DNA of 64,000 bases from Prosthecobacter algae (GCF_039542385.1 NZ_BAABIA010000001.1:620001-684000), one strand, 5' to 3'; positions 1 to 8,598 are shown, counted from the first letter of the stretch. Translations and numbers: made by a program. Notes: generated by a model not told the origin, from the letters alone.

Positions 1-683
1 GCATCGGCCTCCAGCACACGTCCGCTGAAGGCGATGACCTCGCCATTGTCATTGCAGATGGGGAACATCAGCCGGTGGCGGAAGCGGGGGTAGGCATCGC
101 CGCGTTCTTCACTCGTGGCCAGGATGCCGGCCTCGATGAGCAAGCCGGAGCCGATCTTGTTTTTCATGGCCCATTCCCGCAGCGGCTGGGTATTGGGCGG
201 GGCGTAGCCGAGCTTCCAGCGTTTGGCCACCTCGGCGCTGATGCCCCGGTTTTTCAGGTACTGCCGGGCGGCATCGGCCATGGGGTGCTTCATCAGCAAC
301 TGGTGATACCAGGTGGCGATCTCCTGATGCACGCGGATGAGGGAGCTGCGCAGCTTGGCCGCGGCCTCGGCATTGGCGTCCCAGACTTCTTCCTCGATGC
401 GGATGCCGGCCTGCTCCGCCAACCGCTTCACCGCCTCCATGAAGGTGAGGCCATCGTGCTCCATGACAAAACGGAAAGCATTCCCCCCCGCGCCACAGCC
501 GAAGCAATGGTAGGAATTGGTGGAGGGACGGACGTTGAAGGAGGGGGACTTTTCGTTGTGAAAGGGGCACAGGCCCACCCAGTTCGTCCCGGCCCGGCGC
601 AGCTTCACGGAGCGCCCCACCAGGTCCACGATGTCCGTGGCGGCGAGCACTTGCTGCAGGGTTTCTTCCGGGATGCGAGGCAT
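1..683 (-). CDS. dnaG: DNA primase DnaG, N-terminal part (cut by window edge)
   Basis: Primase makes RNA primers for the replication fork. Translating the minus strand from the ATG at 683 gives MPRIPEETLQQVLAATDIVD followed by a CHC2 zinc finger: C39-x2-H42 and C60-x2-C63, with the usual NEKSPSF and YHCFGCG context. After it comes the EAVKRLAEQAGI-type region leading into the RNA polymerase core, with the GRVLEAD end visible at the window edge (family GR motif region). About 227 residues are present; the C-terminal TOPRIM and helicase-binding parts lie outside the window. The start is the first ATG in frame and the residues after it match the family N-terminus. It is transcribed away from the repeats at 728-944. 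Identification is secure from the zinc finger and flanking sequence. Confidence 0.95.
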   Translation of the reverse strand, partial: MPRIPEETLQQVLAATDIVDLVGRSVKLRRAGTNWVGLCPFHNEKSPSFNVRPSTNSYHCFGCGAGGNAFRFVMEHDGLTFMEAVKRLAEQAGIRIEEEVWDANAEAAAKLRSSLIRVHQEIATWYHQLLMKHPMADAARQYLKNRGISAEVAKRWKLGYAPPNTQPLREWAMKNKIGSGLLIEAGILATSEERGDAYPRFRHRLMFPICNDNGEVIAFSGRVLEAD

Positions 684-727
684 GGGGTGGAGAAGATGGC
701 GGAGGCCAGGGCAGTGTGCAACTGGCG

Positions 728-944
728 CATCATCTTGGTAGGGCGGCTGGTCCCCAGCCGCAGCCCTGCCCCCTACGTCCGCGCTTTCCGCCGCAGGCAT
801 CGTCTTGGTAGGGCGGCTGGTCCCCCAGCCGCAGCCCTGCCCCCCTACGTCCGCGCTTTCCGCCGCAGGCGCATCGTCTTGGTAGGGCGGCTGGTCCCCA
901 GCCGCAGCCCTGCCCCCCTACGCCCGCGCTTTCCGCCGCAGGCG
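728..944. repeat. Three tandem ~73-bp repeats overlapping the 3' end of an MFS gene
   Basis: Three consecutive near-identical units lie at about 728-797, 797-870 and 871-944. Each contains GGTAGGGCGGCTGGTCCCC, a short perfect inverted repeat (GGCTGG/CCAGCC), then CTACGYCCGCGCTTTCCGCC. The third unit runs into the last ~27 bases of the neighbouring MFS coding sequence, so its tail encodes the transporter's final RRKARA residues and stop. Copies one and two therefore carry a duplicate of that gene end. Copies differ by C-tract length and single bases. Confidence 0.9.
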
Positions 945-2222
945 CAGCCACAGGAGGGACAGCGCCAGGGTGCCCAAAAACCAGCCCGGCCACCACGTGA
1001 GGCTAGTGGCGAAGATGCGCAGATCCCCCGAAGGCAGCGCGAGGTCCTTTTGCAACCACTGGGTGTGCCAGCCAAAGAGCAGCGTCATCACGCCATAGGC
1101 GAGGTTCATCGTCAGGCCGCGAAAGCTGAGAGCAGTGGCGCGGCGGGCGGAGTCCACAATGTCATTCAGGTAATAGGAGAGAAAGAACTGCAGGAAGCGC
1201 ATGGCCAGCATCAGCGGCACCACCAGGGCCACGCCCAGAAAACCGGGCTGCGGACAGGCGGCGAAAAGCAGGCCCACCAGGGTCATGACGGCCAGCCAGG
1301 TGAAATTCGACCGCTGGCTGCCCTGGGTGGACATGCGCTCCATCAGCCCCGCCGTGGCCAGGCCCAGGAGCGAAGCCACCGTGCCGATGATGCCATACCA
1401 AGCCTCCGTGATGCCGACGAGGCGGTAGAAGTTGCTGGAGACGGTGAGGAAGAGGCGGATGATGCTGTCAAAGACGACGCCGAGGAGGATGAGCGTGAAG
1501 GCGGCCTCTGTGCGCCAGATCCAGCGCCCGGTTTCCAAAATGCGCGCAAAGGCCAGCCGGGCCTCATGCAGCCAGCCGCCGGTGCGCGCGACGATGGCCG
1601 TGGCGGGTTCCGTCATGCGCAGGGTCACCAGCAGGCAGGCGATGCCGGTGAGGAAATTTAGCCCCAGGGGGATCTTCATGGTCCAGGCGCGGGGCACCTC
1701 CCCCAGGCCCAGCCACGCGAGCGCGGCGCTGACTTTGCCATGGTCATAGAGCAGACCGCCGCTGACGGAGGAGACGATGAATCCCAGGGCCATGGCGCGG
1801 CTGAGCTGGGCCATGACCTTTGGCCACAGCACCGGGCGTTCCGCCTCCGGCAGGGAGTCATAGGTCAGGGCTTCGTCCGCCCCGCTGGCGGCCGCTTCAG
1901 CAGCCCCGCTGAGGATGCGGTTCAGCACAAACAGCCACAGGACGACATCGTGATTCCCCACGGGCATGAGGCACAGCACGCCCATCTCCGCCACCATCAG
2001 CCAGCCTGCGGCGACGATGAGCGGGCGGCGGCCAAACTGGTCTGCCAGGGCCCCGGAGGGCACCTCCAGCAGGACGATGGTGATGGCCCAAACGACATTC
2101 AGCGCGGCGAATTCGCCAATGCTCAGCCCCAGGTCCAGAAACAGGACGGTGAAGATGGGGTAGTAGAAGCGGCAGTTAAACAGCAGCCGGAACCAGATGA
2201 AAAGACGGGCATTGAGAGGCAT
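918..2222 (-). CDS. MFS transporter
   Basis: A 434-residue inner-membrane protein with about twelve hydrophobic segments and the major facilitator loop motif between TM2 and TM3 (GALADQFGRRPL, residues ~58-69), which identifies the superfamily. Substrate cannot be told from sequence; the LLEVPSGALAD context resembles uncharacterised drug/metabolite-type MFS proteins. The length is normal for a 12-TM member. The stop codon and last nine residues sit inside the third copy of the tandem repeat at 871-944, so the extreme C-terminus may have been remodelled by repeat expansion. It is divergent from the hydroxylase gene at 2339, with about 115 bp between the starts. Confidence 0.85.
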   Translation of the reverse strand: MPLNARLFIWFRLLFNCRFYYPIFTVLFLDLGLSIGEFAALNVVWAITIVLLEVPSGALADQFGRRPLIVAAGWLMVAEMGVLCLMPVGNHDVVLWLFVLNRILSGAAEAAASGADEALTYDSLPEAERPVLWPKVMAQLSRAMALGFIVSSVSGGLLYDHGKVSAALAWLGLGEVPRAWTMKIPLGLNFLTGIACLLVTLRMTEPATAIVARTGGWLHEARLAFARILETGRWIWRTEAAFTLILLGVVFDSIIRLFLTVSSNFYRLVGITEAWYGIIGTVASLLGLATAGLMERMSTQGSQRSNFTWLAVMTLVGLLFAACPQPGFLGVALVVPLMLAMRFLQFFLSYYLNDIVDSARRATALSFRGLTMNLAYGVMTLLFGWHTQWLQKDLALPSGDLRIFATSLTWWPGWFLGTLALSLLWLRLRRKARA

Positions 2223-2338
2223 CGGCGAGGGGAGTGGAAAGGGTGCGTGAGAGTGGGGCAGGAGGACGAGACTGGCAAAGCAGATCCCTGGCCTTTTTTC
2301 GTTACCAGGTGCCTACGTCCGCCGTTAGGCCCCGGCGT

Positions 2339-3181
2339 ATGTCACCTTCGCTGAAAAATACCCTGGTCGGGCTGATCCTCCTCGCCGTCCTCTTCCTCAT
2401 TGTGGAGCGTGTGCTGGGCAAGGCGCGCGGGCCGCTGCTGCGCCGGGGCTGGCTGACGGACGTGGCGTATTTCTTTTTCACACCTTTTGTTACGCGGGTG
2501 CTTTCCAAAGGCGGGCTCATCCTGCCTGCCGTGCTGCTGGTGTGGTGCGGGGTGGCCAGTGCGGAGGACTTTCGCCAGCAGACCTACGCGGGCTTTGGCC
2601 CCCTGGCTAGGCAGCCCTTATGGCTGCAAGCGATCGAGATCTACGTGCTGGCAGATTTCCTGGCTTACTGGAGCCATCGCCTCTTCCACGGCGGGCGCTG
2701 GTGGCCCTTCCATGCGGTGCATCACAGCTCGGAAGATCTGGATTGGCTGAGCAGCATCCGGGTGCATCCGGTGAATGATCTGGTGAACAAATTCATCCAG
2801 GTCACGCCTCTCCTGCTGCTGGGATTCAACCCCTGGGTCACGCTGTCCACCGCGCCCTTTTTCACCCTCTACGCCATCTTCCTGCATGCGCGGGTGGACT
2901 GGGACTTCGGGCCGCTGCGTTACGTCATCGCCACGCCGATGTTTCATCGCTGGCATCACAGCCGTCTGCGCGAGGCCTGGGACAAAAACTTCGCGGGCCT
3001 CTTCCCCTTTTGGGATCTGTTCTTTGGCACCTTCTTCATGCCCCGTGGTCGCGTGCCGGAGGACTTTGGTGTGGCCGGAGGATTCCCCCAGGACATGGCG
3101 GGCCAGCTTTGGGAACCGGTGCGGCGGCTTTTGCCTAACCAAAAGAGCCGACATGAAGAGGTGGAGGCATCTTCACATTAG
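2339..3181 (+). CDS. Fatty acid hydroxylase / sterol desaturase family protein
   Basis: A 280-residue integral-membrane di-iron oxygenase-type protein. The three histidine clusters of the family are present: HRLFH (residues ~113-117), HAVHH (~125-129) and HRWHH (~203-207), with hydrophobic segments before and between them. Members hydroxylate or desaturate lipid chains or sterol-like substrates using O2; the exact substrate here is unknown. I start at the ATG at 2339 (MSPSLKNTL) because the 35 residues upstream in the same frame are charged and unlike a membrane protein N-terminus; the frame stays open back to 2234. The next gene encodes a lipid-binding SYLF protein, but about 185 bp separate them and no operon is implied. 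Confidence 0.85.
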   Translation: MSPSLKNTLVGLILLAVLFLIVERVLGKARGPLLRRGWLTDVAYFFFTPFVTRVLSKGGLILPAVLLVWCGVASAEDFRQQTYAGFGPLARQPLWLQAIEIYVLADFLAYWSHRLFHGGRWWPFHAVHHSSEDLDWLSSIRVHPVNDLVNKFIQVTPLLLLGFNPWVTLSTAPFFTLYAIFLHARVDWDFGPLRYVIATPMFHRWHHSRLREAWDKNFAGLFPFWDLFFGTFFMPRGRVPEDFGVAGGFPQDMAGQLWEPVRRLLPNQKSRHEEVEASSH

Positions 3182-3366
3182 GCCGTGTGGTGTCCTGCAA
3201 TGCAGGGTTGGTTTTGTCGTGCGAAGTGCCCTAAGCGGGCGGCAGCGGATCGGAATCGGGGCATTCGCAAAGCCTTGATCATCAATGATTTGATGGGTGA
3301 TGGCGATAAGTTGGCACACGCCATGCCCTTGGAAGATGCTGTCCTATTTCAAACCCCTCACCCATC

Positions 3367-4017
3367 ATGAAAAACACATTCCTCCCTCTTGCTGCTGCCT
3401 TCACCTTGCTGACTCCGATGATGACGATGGCAGGTCCCAAAGAAGACGAACAGGTGCGCCAGGCGGCGGCGGTGATGAACCGCTTTAAGTCGATGCCTGA
3501 AACCGAAATCCCCCAGCACGTGCTGCGCCATGCCAAAGGCCTGGCTATCGTGACGATGACCAAAGGTGGCTTCATGTGGTCGGGCAAAGTGGGCCAGGGC
3601 GTCGTCGTGGCCCGCAATGGTCGTAGCTGGTCCGGCCCCTCCTTCATCGGCACCGGTGGTGTCGGCTTTGGTCCCCAGATCGGTGGTCAGGTCACCGAGT
3701 TCATCTTCGTGCTGAACACGCCCGAAGCCGTGCGCGCTTTCTCGAATGACGCCAATGTCCAGCTCGGCGGTGCCCTCAGCGTCGCTGCCGGTCCCGTGGG
3801 CCGCAGTGCGGAAGCAGGCGTCACGCCCAATGCCGCTGTGTATGCCTACAGCCGCAGCCAGGGCCTCTTTGCCGGGGTCTCCCTGGAAGGCACGGTGATC
3901 GCCACCAAGAAGAAGGCCAACCAGCGCTACTACAATCGCCCGGTGGAAGCCTCCACCATCCTGGCCGGCAAGGTCCGCGCCCCCGCCAGCGCCAGCCAGC
4001 TCCGCCGCACCCTGTAA
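3367..4017 (+). CDS. Exported SYLF-domain (Ysc84/DUF500) lipid-binding protein
   Basis: The 216-residue product has a Sec signal peptide (about residues 1-22, cleavage after TMAG or nearby) followed by one SYLF domain. Typical family features are AKGLAIVTMTKGGFMWSG, GKVGQGVVVAR, GTGGVGFGPQIGGQ and FVLNTPEAVRAF. SYLF proteins bind phosphoinositides in eukaryotes; bacterial exported versions are thought to associate with envelope lipids, but their role is not settled. The gene stands alone and is followed by a strong intrinsic terminator at 4053-4086. Confidence 0.88.
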   Translation: MKNTFLPLAAAFTLLTPMMTMAGPKEDEQVRQAAAVMNRFKSMPETEIPQHVLRHAKGLAIVTMTKGGFMWSGKVGQGVVVARNGRSWSGPSFIGTGGVGFGPQIGGQVTEFIFVLNTPEAVRAFSNDANVQLGGALSVAAGPVGRSAEAGVTPNAAVYAYSRSQGLFAGVSLEGTVIATKKKANQRYYNRPVEASTILAGKVRAPASASQLRRTL

Positions 4018-4052
4018 GGCGCGATAAGGCCCTGCGATAGACGATCCCCCCC

Positions 4053-4086
4053 AAAGCGGCCCCGGTTTTCCTGGGCCGCTTTTTTT
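4053..4086 (+). terminator. Rho-independent terminator after the SYLF gene
   Basis: AAAGCGGCCC pairs with GGGCCGCTTT around a 9-base loop and is followed by a run of seven Ts. It lies 35 bp after the SYLF stop codon. Confidence 0.9.
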
Positions 4087-4108
4087 GGGTCGCCGCGTCC
4101 GCAAAAAT

Positions 4109-4471
4109 GTAGCCGCGTCCGCCAGGACGTGGGGGTTTGGGAGTGTCGAAAGCATAAGAACTCTCGCCCCAGACCACCCGCTGGCGCGGGCAGCTACGTG
4201 TAGCCGCGTCCGCCAGGACGTGGGGGTTTGGGAAGTGTCGAGAGCGTGAGAGCCCTCGCCCCAGACCACCCGCTGGCGTGGGCAGCTACGATGTAGCCGC
4301 GTCCGCCAGGACGTGGGGTTTGGGAAGTGTCGAAAGCGTGAGCCCCCTCGCCCAGACCACCCGCTGGCGCGGGCAGCTACGTGTAGCCGCGTCCGCCAGG
4401 ACGTGGAGGTTTGGGAATGTCGAAAGCGTAATAGCCCCCGCCCCAGACCACCCGCTGGCGCGGGCAGCTAC
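4109..4471. repeat. Four ~89-bp palindromic (REP/BIME-like) repeats, left block
   Basis: Four near-identical units at 4109-4197, 4200-4289, 4293-4380 and 4383-4471, separated by only 2-3 bases. Each begins GTAGCCGCGTCCGCCAGGAC and ends CCGCTGGCGCGGGCAGCTAC. The left half holds GTCC-GCCA-GGAC and the right half CCCGC-TGGC-GCGGG, two hairpins whose loops are complementary; the outer GTAGC/GCTAC ends are also inverted. A degraded start of a further unit (GTCGCCGCGTCCGC) precedes the block at about 4088. The block is immediately downstream of, and touches, the RAYT gene. Confidence 0.93.
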
Positions 4472-5025
4472 GGGGGCATCCTTCCATTTTGATAAGCCAT
4501 CAAACGCCAGTAGCGTAACCAATAGTCGGACAAAGATGGCGTGAGTTCGGGATATCCCGGAATCATGCAGCCTCTGAAGGGCCAGTGAACTTTGTCCGAA
4601 ACCAGGCCAGCCCGCACTGGATTCTCAGCTATGTAATGAGCCAGAGCTTCGAAGGCGTAGCGGTCGCTTTCCTGGGGACGCAAAACATGGTCGTAAGGTT
4701 GTTTTTGCCAGATAGCTTTTGTAGCCACCAGCAAAGGCTCAGTTTTTTGGCGCAGGAACGAAATGAATCTTCGTTGATCGGCCTGGGCAGTCCAGCCCAC
4801 CACCAGCAGATGGGCGTGGTCAGGCATGAGACAATACAAAGGGCAGGCCACTTCATATCGGGAACAGCCATGCAAAAGAGCCCAACGAAACTCCTCATGA
4901 AACTTTTCGGAAAGCCAGCCCGTGGCGCGTTGGTCCATCGTTAACGTCCAGTGTATGACACTCCGGCCACGATAAGCATTGGCATTGAGTCGTGGGAGAT
5001 GCTCTCTCGCTTTCTCTTCGGGCAT
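4468..5025 (-). CDS. REP-associated tyrosine transposase (RAYT, Y1_Tnp family)
   Basis: A 185-residue HUH-type single-strand DNA transposase domesticated for REP elements. It has the metal-binding HUH motif at residues 70-72 (CLMPDHAHLLVV), the WQKQPYDHVLR segment at 106-116, and the nucleophile region with Tyr131 in YIAENPVRAGLV, all characteristic of TnpA_REP. It is flanked on both sides by palindromic repeats like those RAYTs process, which supports the call. The stop codon TAG is formed by the last bases (GCTAC) of the adjoining repeat unit. The start at 5025 is an ATG giving MPEEKAREHL before the usual YRGRSVIHWTLTM. No sign of inactivation. Confidence 0.92.
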   Translation of the reverse strand: MPEEKAREHLPRLNANAYRGRSVIHWTLTMDQRATGWLSEKFHEEFRWALLHGCSRYEVACPLYCLMPDHAHLLVVGWTAQADQRRFISFLRQKTEPLLVATKAIWQKQPYDHVLRPQESDRYAFEALAHYIAENPVRAGLVSDKVHWPFRGCMIPGYPELTPSLSDYWLRYWRLMAYQNGRMPP

Positions 5026-5098
5026 GAAAGACGACAGCTTTGGGCTACCCAGGATTCAAGGTGTTTTCGCACATCCTTGGAAGATTTTGGCAGCTACA

Positions 5099-5413
5099 GT
5101 AGCCGCGTCCGCCAGGACGTGGGGGTTTGGGGGCGTCGAAAGCGTGAGAACCCTCGCCCAGACCACCCGCTGGCGCGGCAGCTACCTGTAGCCGCGTCCG
5201 CCAGGACGTGGGGTTTGGGGAATGTCGATAGCGTAAGAGCCCTCGCCCCAGACCACCCGCTGGCGCGGGCAGCTACAGTAGCCGCGTCCGCCAGGACGTG
5301 GGGGTTTGGGGGCGTCGAAAGCGTGAGAACTCTCGCCCAGACCACCCGCTGGCGCGGGCAGCTACAGTAGCCGCGTCCGCCAGGACGTGGGGGTTTGGGA
5401 GGTGTCGAAAGCT
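5099..5413. repeat. Palindromic repeats, right block (three full, one truncated)
   Basis: Same repeat family as at 4109-4471, in the same orientation. Units at 5099-5185, 5188-5276 and 5278-5365 are complete; the unit at 5367-5413 stops after GTCGAAAGC. A stray repeat end (GGCAGCTAC) sits at 5088-5096 just before the first unit, as if the transposase gene had been placed between the halves of a pre-existing array. The remaining 80 bp up to 5490 show nothing further. Confidence 0.92.
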
Positions 5414-5490
5414 CTTTTTACCCGCGTGGCAAATCCAGGCTTGCATCGGGGTGATGGTTTCCTGTTTCTGGAGACGTTCTCTTCCGCCTT

Positions 5491-6396
5491 ATGAACCGCC
5501 GCTCCTTTTTCCGTTCCTCCACCGCCCTGGCCGCTGCCTCTGCGGGGGCCACCCTCGCGCCACGTGCCTCCGCCGCCGTCATTGACAAAGCGGCGGCAGA
5601 TCCCGCCTACAAGATCAAGAACAGCGGCATCAAGCACACCCTCATGGGCTGGTGCTGGAAGCCGATGGACACGCTCGTTTTGGCCCAACATGCCAAGGAC
5701 ATCGGGCTGGTGGGCATCGAGGGCATCGACAAAAAATACTACCCGGATATGAAGAAACTGGGCCTGGGCATCAGCCTCGTGGGCTCGCATGGTTTTGCCA
5801 AAGGGCCCTGCAACCCGGAGAACCGCGACTTCGTCATCAAGAGCCTCACCGAAGGCATTGATCTGGCCTCCGATGTGGGCTGCAAAAAGGTCATCACCTT
5901 CACCGGCATGAGCTTTGAAGGCATGGACCGCGACAAGGCCATCCAAGACTGTCTGGACACCTGGAAGGCGGTGCTGCCCCATGCGGAAAAGAAGGGCATC
6001 ACGCTGGTGCTGGAGCACCTGAACAGCCGAGATAGCAGTCACCCCATGAAAGGCCACCCCGGCTACTTCGGCGATGACGTGGACTTCTGCGTGGACCTCA
6101 TCAAGCAGATCGGCAGCCCCAACTTCAAGCTGCTGTTCGACATCTACCACGTCAGCATCATGAATGGCGATGTCATCCGCCGCATGCGCCAGCACAAGGA
6201 TTACATCGGCCACCTGCACACCGCCGGCAATCCTGGCCGCTGCGAGCTGGACGAGAACCAGGAGATCAACTACCCCGCCATCATGAAGGCCGCCCTCGAG
6301 ATCGGCTACCACGACTACGTCGCCCATGAGTTCATCCCCACCTGGGACGATCCCATCCTGGCCCTGAGGCATGCCTGCATGGTGTGTGATGTTTAA
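5491..6396 (+). CDS. Tat-exported sugar phosphate isomerase/epimerase (hydroxypyruvate isomerase-like)
   Basis: The 301-residue protein begins with a twin-arginine signal (NRRSFFRSS, then a hydrophobic Ala-rich stretch to about residue 29). The rest is an AP-endonuclease-2/xylose-isomerase-like TIM barrel. The expected metal ligands are visible: Glu175 (LVLEHLN), Asp217 (LLFDIYH), His243 (GHLHTAG) and Glu280 (AHEFIP). The NPGR/RCELDENQEINY segment is typical of hydroxypyruvate isomerase relatives. Periplasmic members are abundant in PVC bacteria and act on sugars or keto-sugars; the substrate here is unknown. A small exported protein gene follows after 13 bp and may be co-transcribed. Confidence 0.85.
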   Translation: MNRRSFFRSSTALAAASAGATLAPRASAAVIDKAAADPAYKIKNSGIKHTLMGWCWKPMDTLVLAQHAKDIGLVGIEGIDKKYYPDMKKLGLGISLVGSHGFAKGPCNPENRDFVIKSLTEGIDLASDVGCKKVITFTGMSFEGMDRDKAIQDCLDTWKAVLPHAEKKGITLVLEHLNSRDSSHPMKGHPGYFGDDVDFCVDLIKQIGSPNFKLLFDIYHVSIMNGDVIRRMRQHKDYIGHLHTAGNPGRCELDENQEINYPAIMKAALEIGYHDYVAHEFIPTWDDPILALRHACMVCDV

Positions 6397-6409
6397 CGCC
6401 TAACAAACC

Positions 6410-6844
6410 ATGAAAAACACACTCGTCTGTCTGTTGCTGGCTCTGAGTGCTACCTTGAGTGTGGCGGAAGAGAGTCTCATCACCAGCTTCGGAAATCACT
6501 CCTATGCAGAGCACGGCGTGGTGGTGGAGGTCACGGATAGTGGCGAAGACTTGGGTTGCATCCTGGCTAGGTTTGATGTGCCAGGTTTCCAAGGAGAGGT
6601 GGGGTTGGGTAAGAACGATTCCCTGAAGATGATCTGTGGGAAATGGGCCCTGCAATTTGTGCCGCCTAACGAACTGTGGATTCACGATGGCCAGGGGCAG
6701 ATCCGGCTTCTGGAAAGAACCCTCACCCCTCGCGGCTTCAAGAACTCTTCCAGTGGTGCGGTGCCTGAACTCCTGATTAGAGCCCCGGTGAAGCTGCGGC
6801 AGCAAATGGCAGCCAGCCAAATAAAGAAGGCTGAAGTCCGATGA
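6410..6844 (+). CDS. Small exported protein of unknown function
   Basis: A 144-residue protein with a clear Sec signal peptide (MKNTLVCLLLALSATLSVAE, cleavage near residue 19-20). The mature part is soluble and mixed in composition; no recognised domain. The signal peptide, ATG start and 13-bp spacing from the isomerase gene argue that it is real. GCCTAAC lies just upstream of the start and again inside the gene. About 224 bp without a gene follow; I see no terminator or RNA structure there. Confidence 0.6.
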   Translation: MKNTLVCLLLALSATLSVAEESLITSFGNHSYAEHGVVVEVTDSGEDLGCILARFDVPGFQGEVGLGKNDSLKMICGKWALQFVPPNELWIHDGQGQIRLLERTLTPRGFKNSSSGAVPELLIRAPVKLRQQMAASQIKKAEVR

Positions 6845-7068
6845 TTGGTGATTACATAAGACCTACTTCGAGGACCAGAGTCGCTGGGGAGGTTTAGGTG
6901 GCTTTCGCCACAAAAGTACTTCCAGGGGTTCTTCGCGCTCCAGTCCGGGGTAAGATTTCCAAATTTCTCCTTCCCTCGCTCGCACATCTCCTTGAAGAAT
7001 GCCGCGCTTTCCGGCGTTCTTTGTGACCGCTTTTCCGAAAAACCTGTCCTTCCCCTGTCAACTGCCTC

Positions 7069-8598
7069 ATGTCCTCCCCCAAAGCTCCTTCCTCCACAGG
7101 CCGCAACATGGCCCTCATTGCTGCTTTCCTGGGCTGGCTGTTTGATGGATTTGAAATGGGGCTGTTTCCGCTCATCGGCAAACCGGCGCTGCAGGACCTG
7201 CTGGCCTCCCGCATCGCCCCGGAGCTGATGACGGCGACTCTGGACCGTTGGTTCAGCGTGATCATCGCCACCTTCCTCGTCGGCGCGGCGACGGGCGGTG
7301 TGTTCTTTGGCTGGCTGGGCGACCGCATCGGCCGGGTGAAGGCCATGTCGTTTTCCATTTTCACGTACGCCATTTTTACGGGTCTGTGCGGCTTTGCCAC
7401 CGAGGCTTGGCATGTGGCCATCCTGCGCTTCATCGCCTCCCTGGGCATGGGTGGCGAGTGGGCCCTGGGGGTGGCCTTGGTGAACGAACTTTGGACCAAG
7501 GGCAACCGCGCGTTTGTAGCCGGAGCCATCGGTGCGGCGGCCAATATCGGCTACCTGCTGGTGGCTGGGCTGAGCCTGGGCATGAACACCTTCATCGGCA
7601 CCATGCGTAGCTGGACGCTGGCCCTGGGCGGCTCTGAAAATCTGGCGAACTATCTGCTAGACCACCAGGCCTGGCGCTTCCTCATGATCATCGGCGCGCT
7701 GCCTGCACTGATCATCTTCCTGATCCGAATCTTTGTGCCAGAATCCGACAAGTGGGAAGAAGAGAAGGCCTCCGGCAAGACCAGTCACTGGAGCACGGTG
7801 GATCTCAATGGCGTGCTCATCGGTGCCATCGCCGCCATGGTCATCATCTGGTCTTGGTCGCCCATGGGCATCGATGCCGGGGTCACCACGGTGGTCGCCG
7901 CACTGATCACGGTCACCTGCTTTGCCATCGTGGTGTGGGGCTACCTGCTGCCCGTGCGTCGTTACCTGGGCCGTGCAGAAAGCGCCGGCAGCATCACGGA
8001 GCAGAGCCGCATCACCATCCGGCGGAATTTGATCCTGGGCGCAACTCTCGCAGGCATCGCCCTGCTGGGTACCTGGGGCGCAGCGCAGCAGAGTGCGAAG
8101 TGGTCCAGTTCGTCCGAACTGAATGCCAATGGCTACACCAACGTGGCCCAGTTCACCCAGATCGCCACCTCCCTGGGGGCCATCCTGTTTGCCTTCATCG
8201 CCCCGGTCATCGCCAATATCCTGAACCGCCGCCAGACCTACTTCCTCATGTGCGTGGCCGCCCTCGGCTCCGCCCTGCTTTTCTACAAGACGAACACCAT
8301 CATTGGCCCCTGGTTCTTTGCCACGGCCTTCCTCATGGGCGGCCTCACTGCGAGCTTCTATGGCTTCTTCCCGCTGTATCTGCCGGAGCTTTTCCCGACG
8401 AGCGTGCGCGCCACCGGCCAGGGTTTCTGCTTCAATGTGGGCCGCATCATCGCTGCCATCGGCGGTCTGCAGATCGCCAACCTGGTGGGCGTGTTCGGCT
8501 CCTCGGCGAATGCTTACTCCGCCCTCTGCGCGATCTACATTGCCGGGATGCTGCTGGTGTGGTTCGCCCCGGAGACGAAGGGTAAAGCGCTGGCTTGA
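7069..8598 (+). CDS. MFS transporter (metabolite:H+ symporter type)
   Basis: A 509-residue, 12-TM carrier. The loop-2 signature is GWLGDRIGRVKAM (residues ~77-89), the TM4-5 segment RFIASLGMGGEWALGVALVNE resembles the SHS/AAHS sialate, lactate and aromatic-acid symporters, and the C-terminal half has LPELFPTSVRATGQGFCFN, a hallmark of that group. It is longer than the usual ~430 residues because of loops around residues 170-200 and 325-355. The substrate is not determined. It is followed after 53 bp by aroE on the same strand; aroE is biosynthetic, so a functional link is only a guess. Confidence 0.85.
   Translation: MSSPKAPSSTGRNMALIAAFLGWLFDGFEMGLFPLIGKPALQDLLASRIAPELMTATLDRWFSVIIATFLVGAATGGVFFGWLGDRIGRVKAMSFSIFTYAIFTGLCGFATEAWHVAILRFIASLGMGGEWALGVALVNELWTKGNRAFVAGAIGAAANIGYLLVAGLSLGMNTFIGTMRSWTLALGGSENLANYLLDHQAWRFLMIIGALPALIIFLIRIFVPESDKWEEEKASGKTSHWSTVDLNGVLIGAIAAMVIIWSWSPMGIDAGVTTVVAALITVTCFAIVVWGYLLPVRRYLGRAESAGSITEQSRITIRRNLILGATLAGIALLGTWGAAQQSAKWSSSSELNANGYTNVAQFTQIATSLGAILFAFIAPVIANILNRRQTYFLMCVAALGSALLFYKTNTIIGPWFFATAFLMGGLTASFYGFFPLYLPELFPTSVRATGQGFCFNVGRIIAAIGGLQIANLVGVFGSSANAYSALCAIYIAGMLLVWFAPETKGKALA

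Noticed and set aside
75..1661. A 528-codon plus-strand frame over dnaG, the tandem repeats and the MFS gene
   Set aside because: It reads through a repeat array and is antisense to two recognisable genes.
3182..3366. Short open frame between the hydroxylase and SYLF genes
   Set aside because: About 60 codons without family match or clear start; overlaps the next gene's leader.
4109..5413. Array of near-identical ~89-bp units, CRISPR-like at first sight
   Set aside because: Separators are only 1-3 bases and there are no spacers or cas genes; each unit is itself a palindromic REP-type element.
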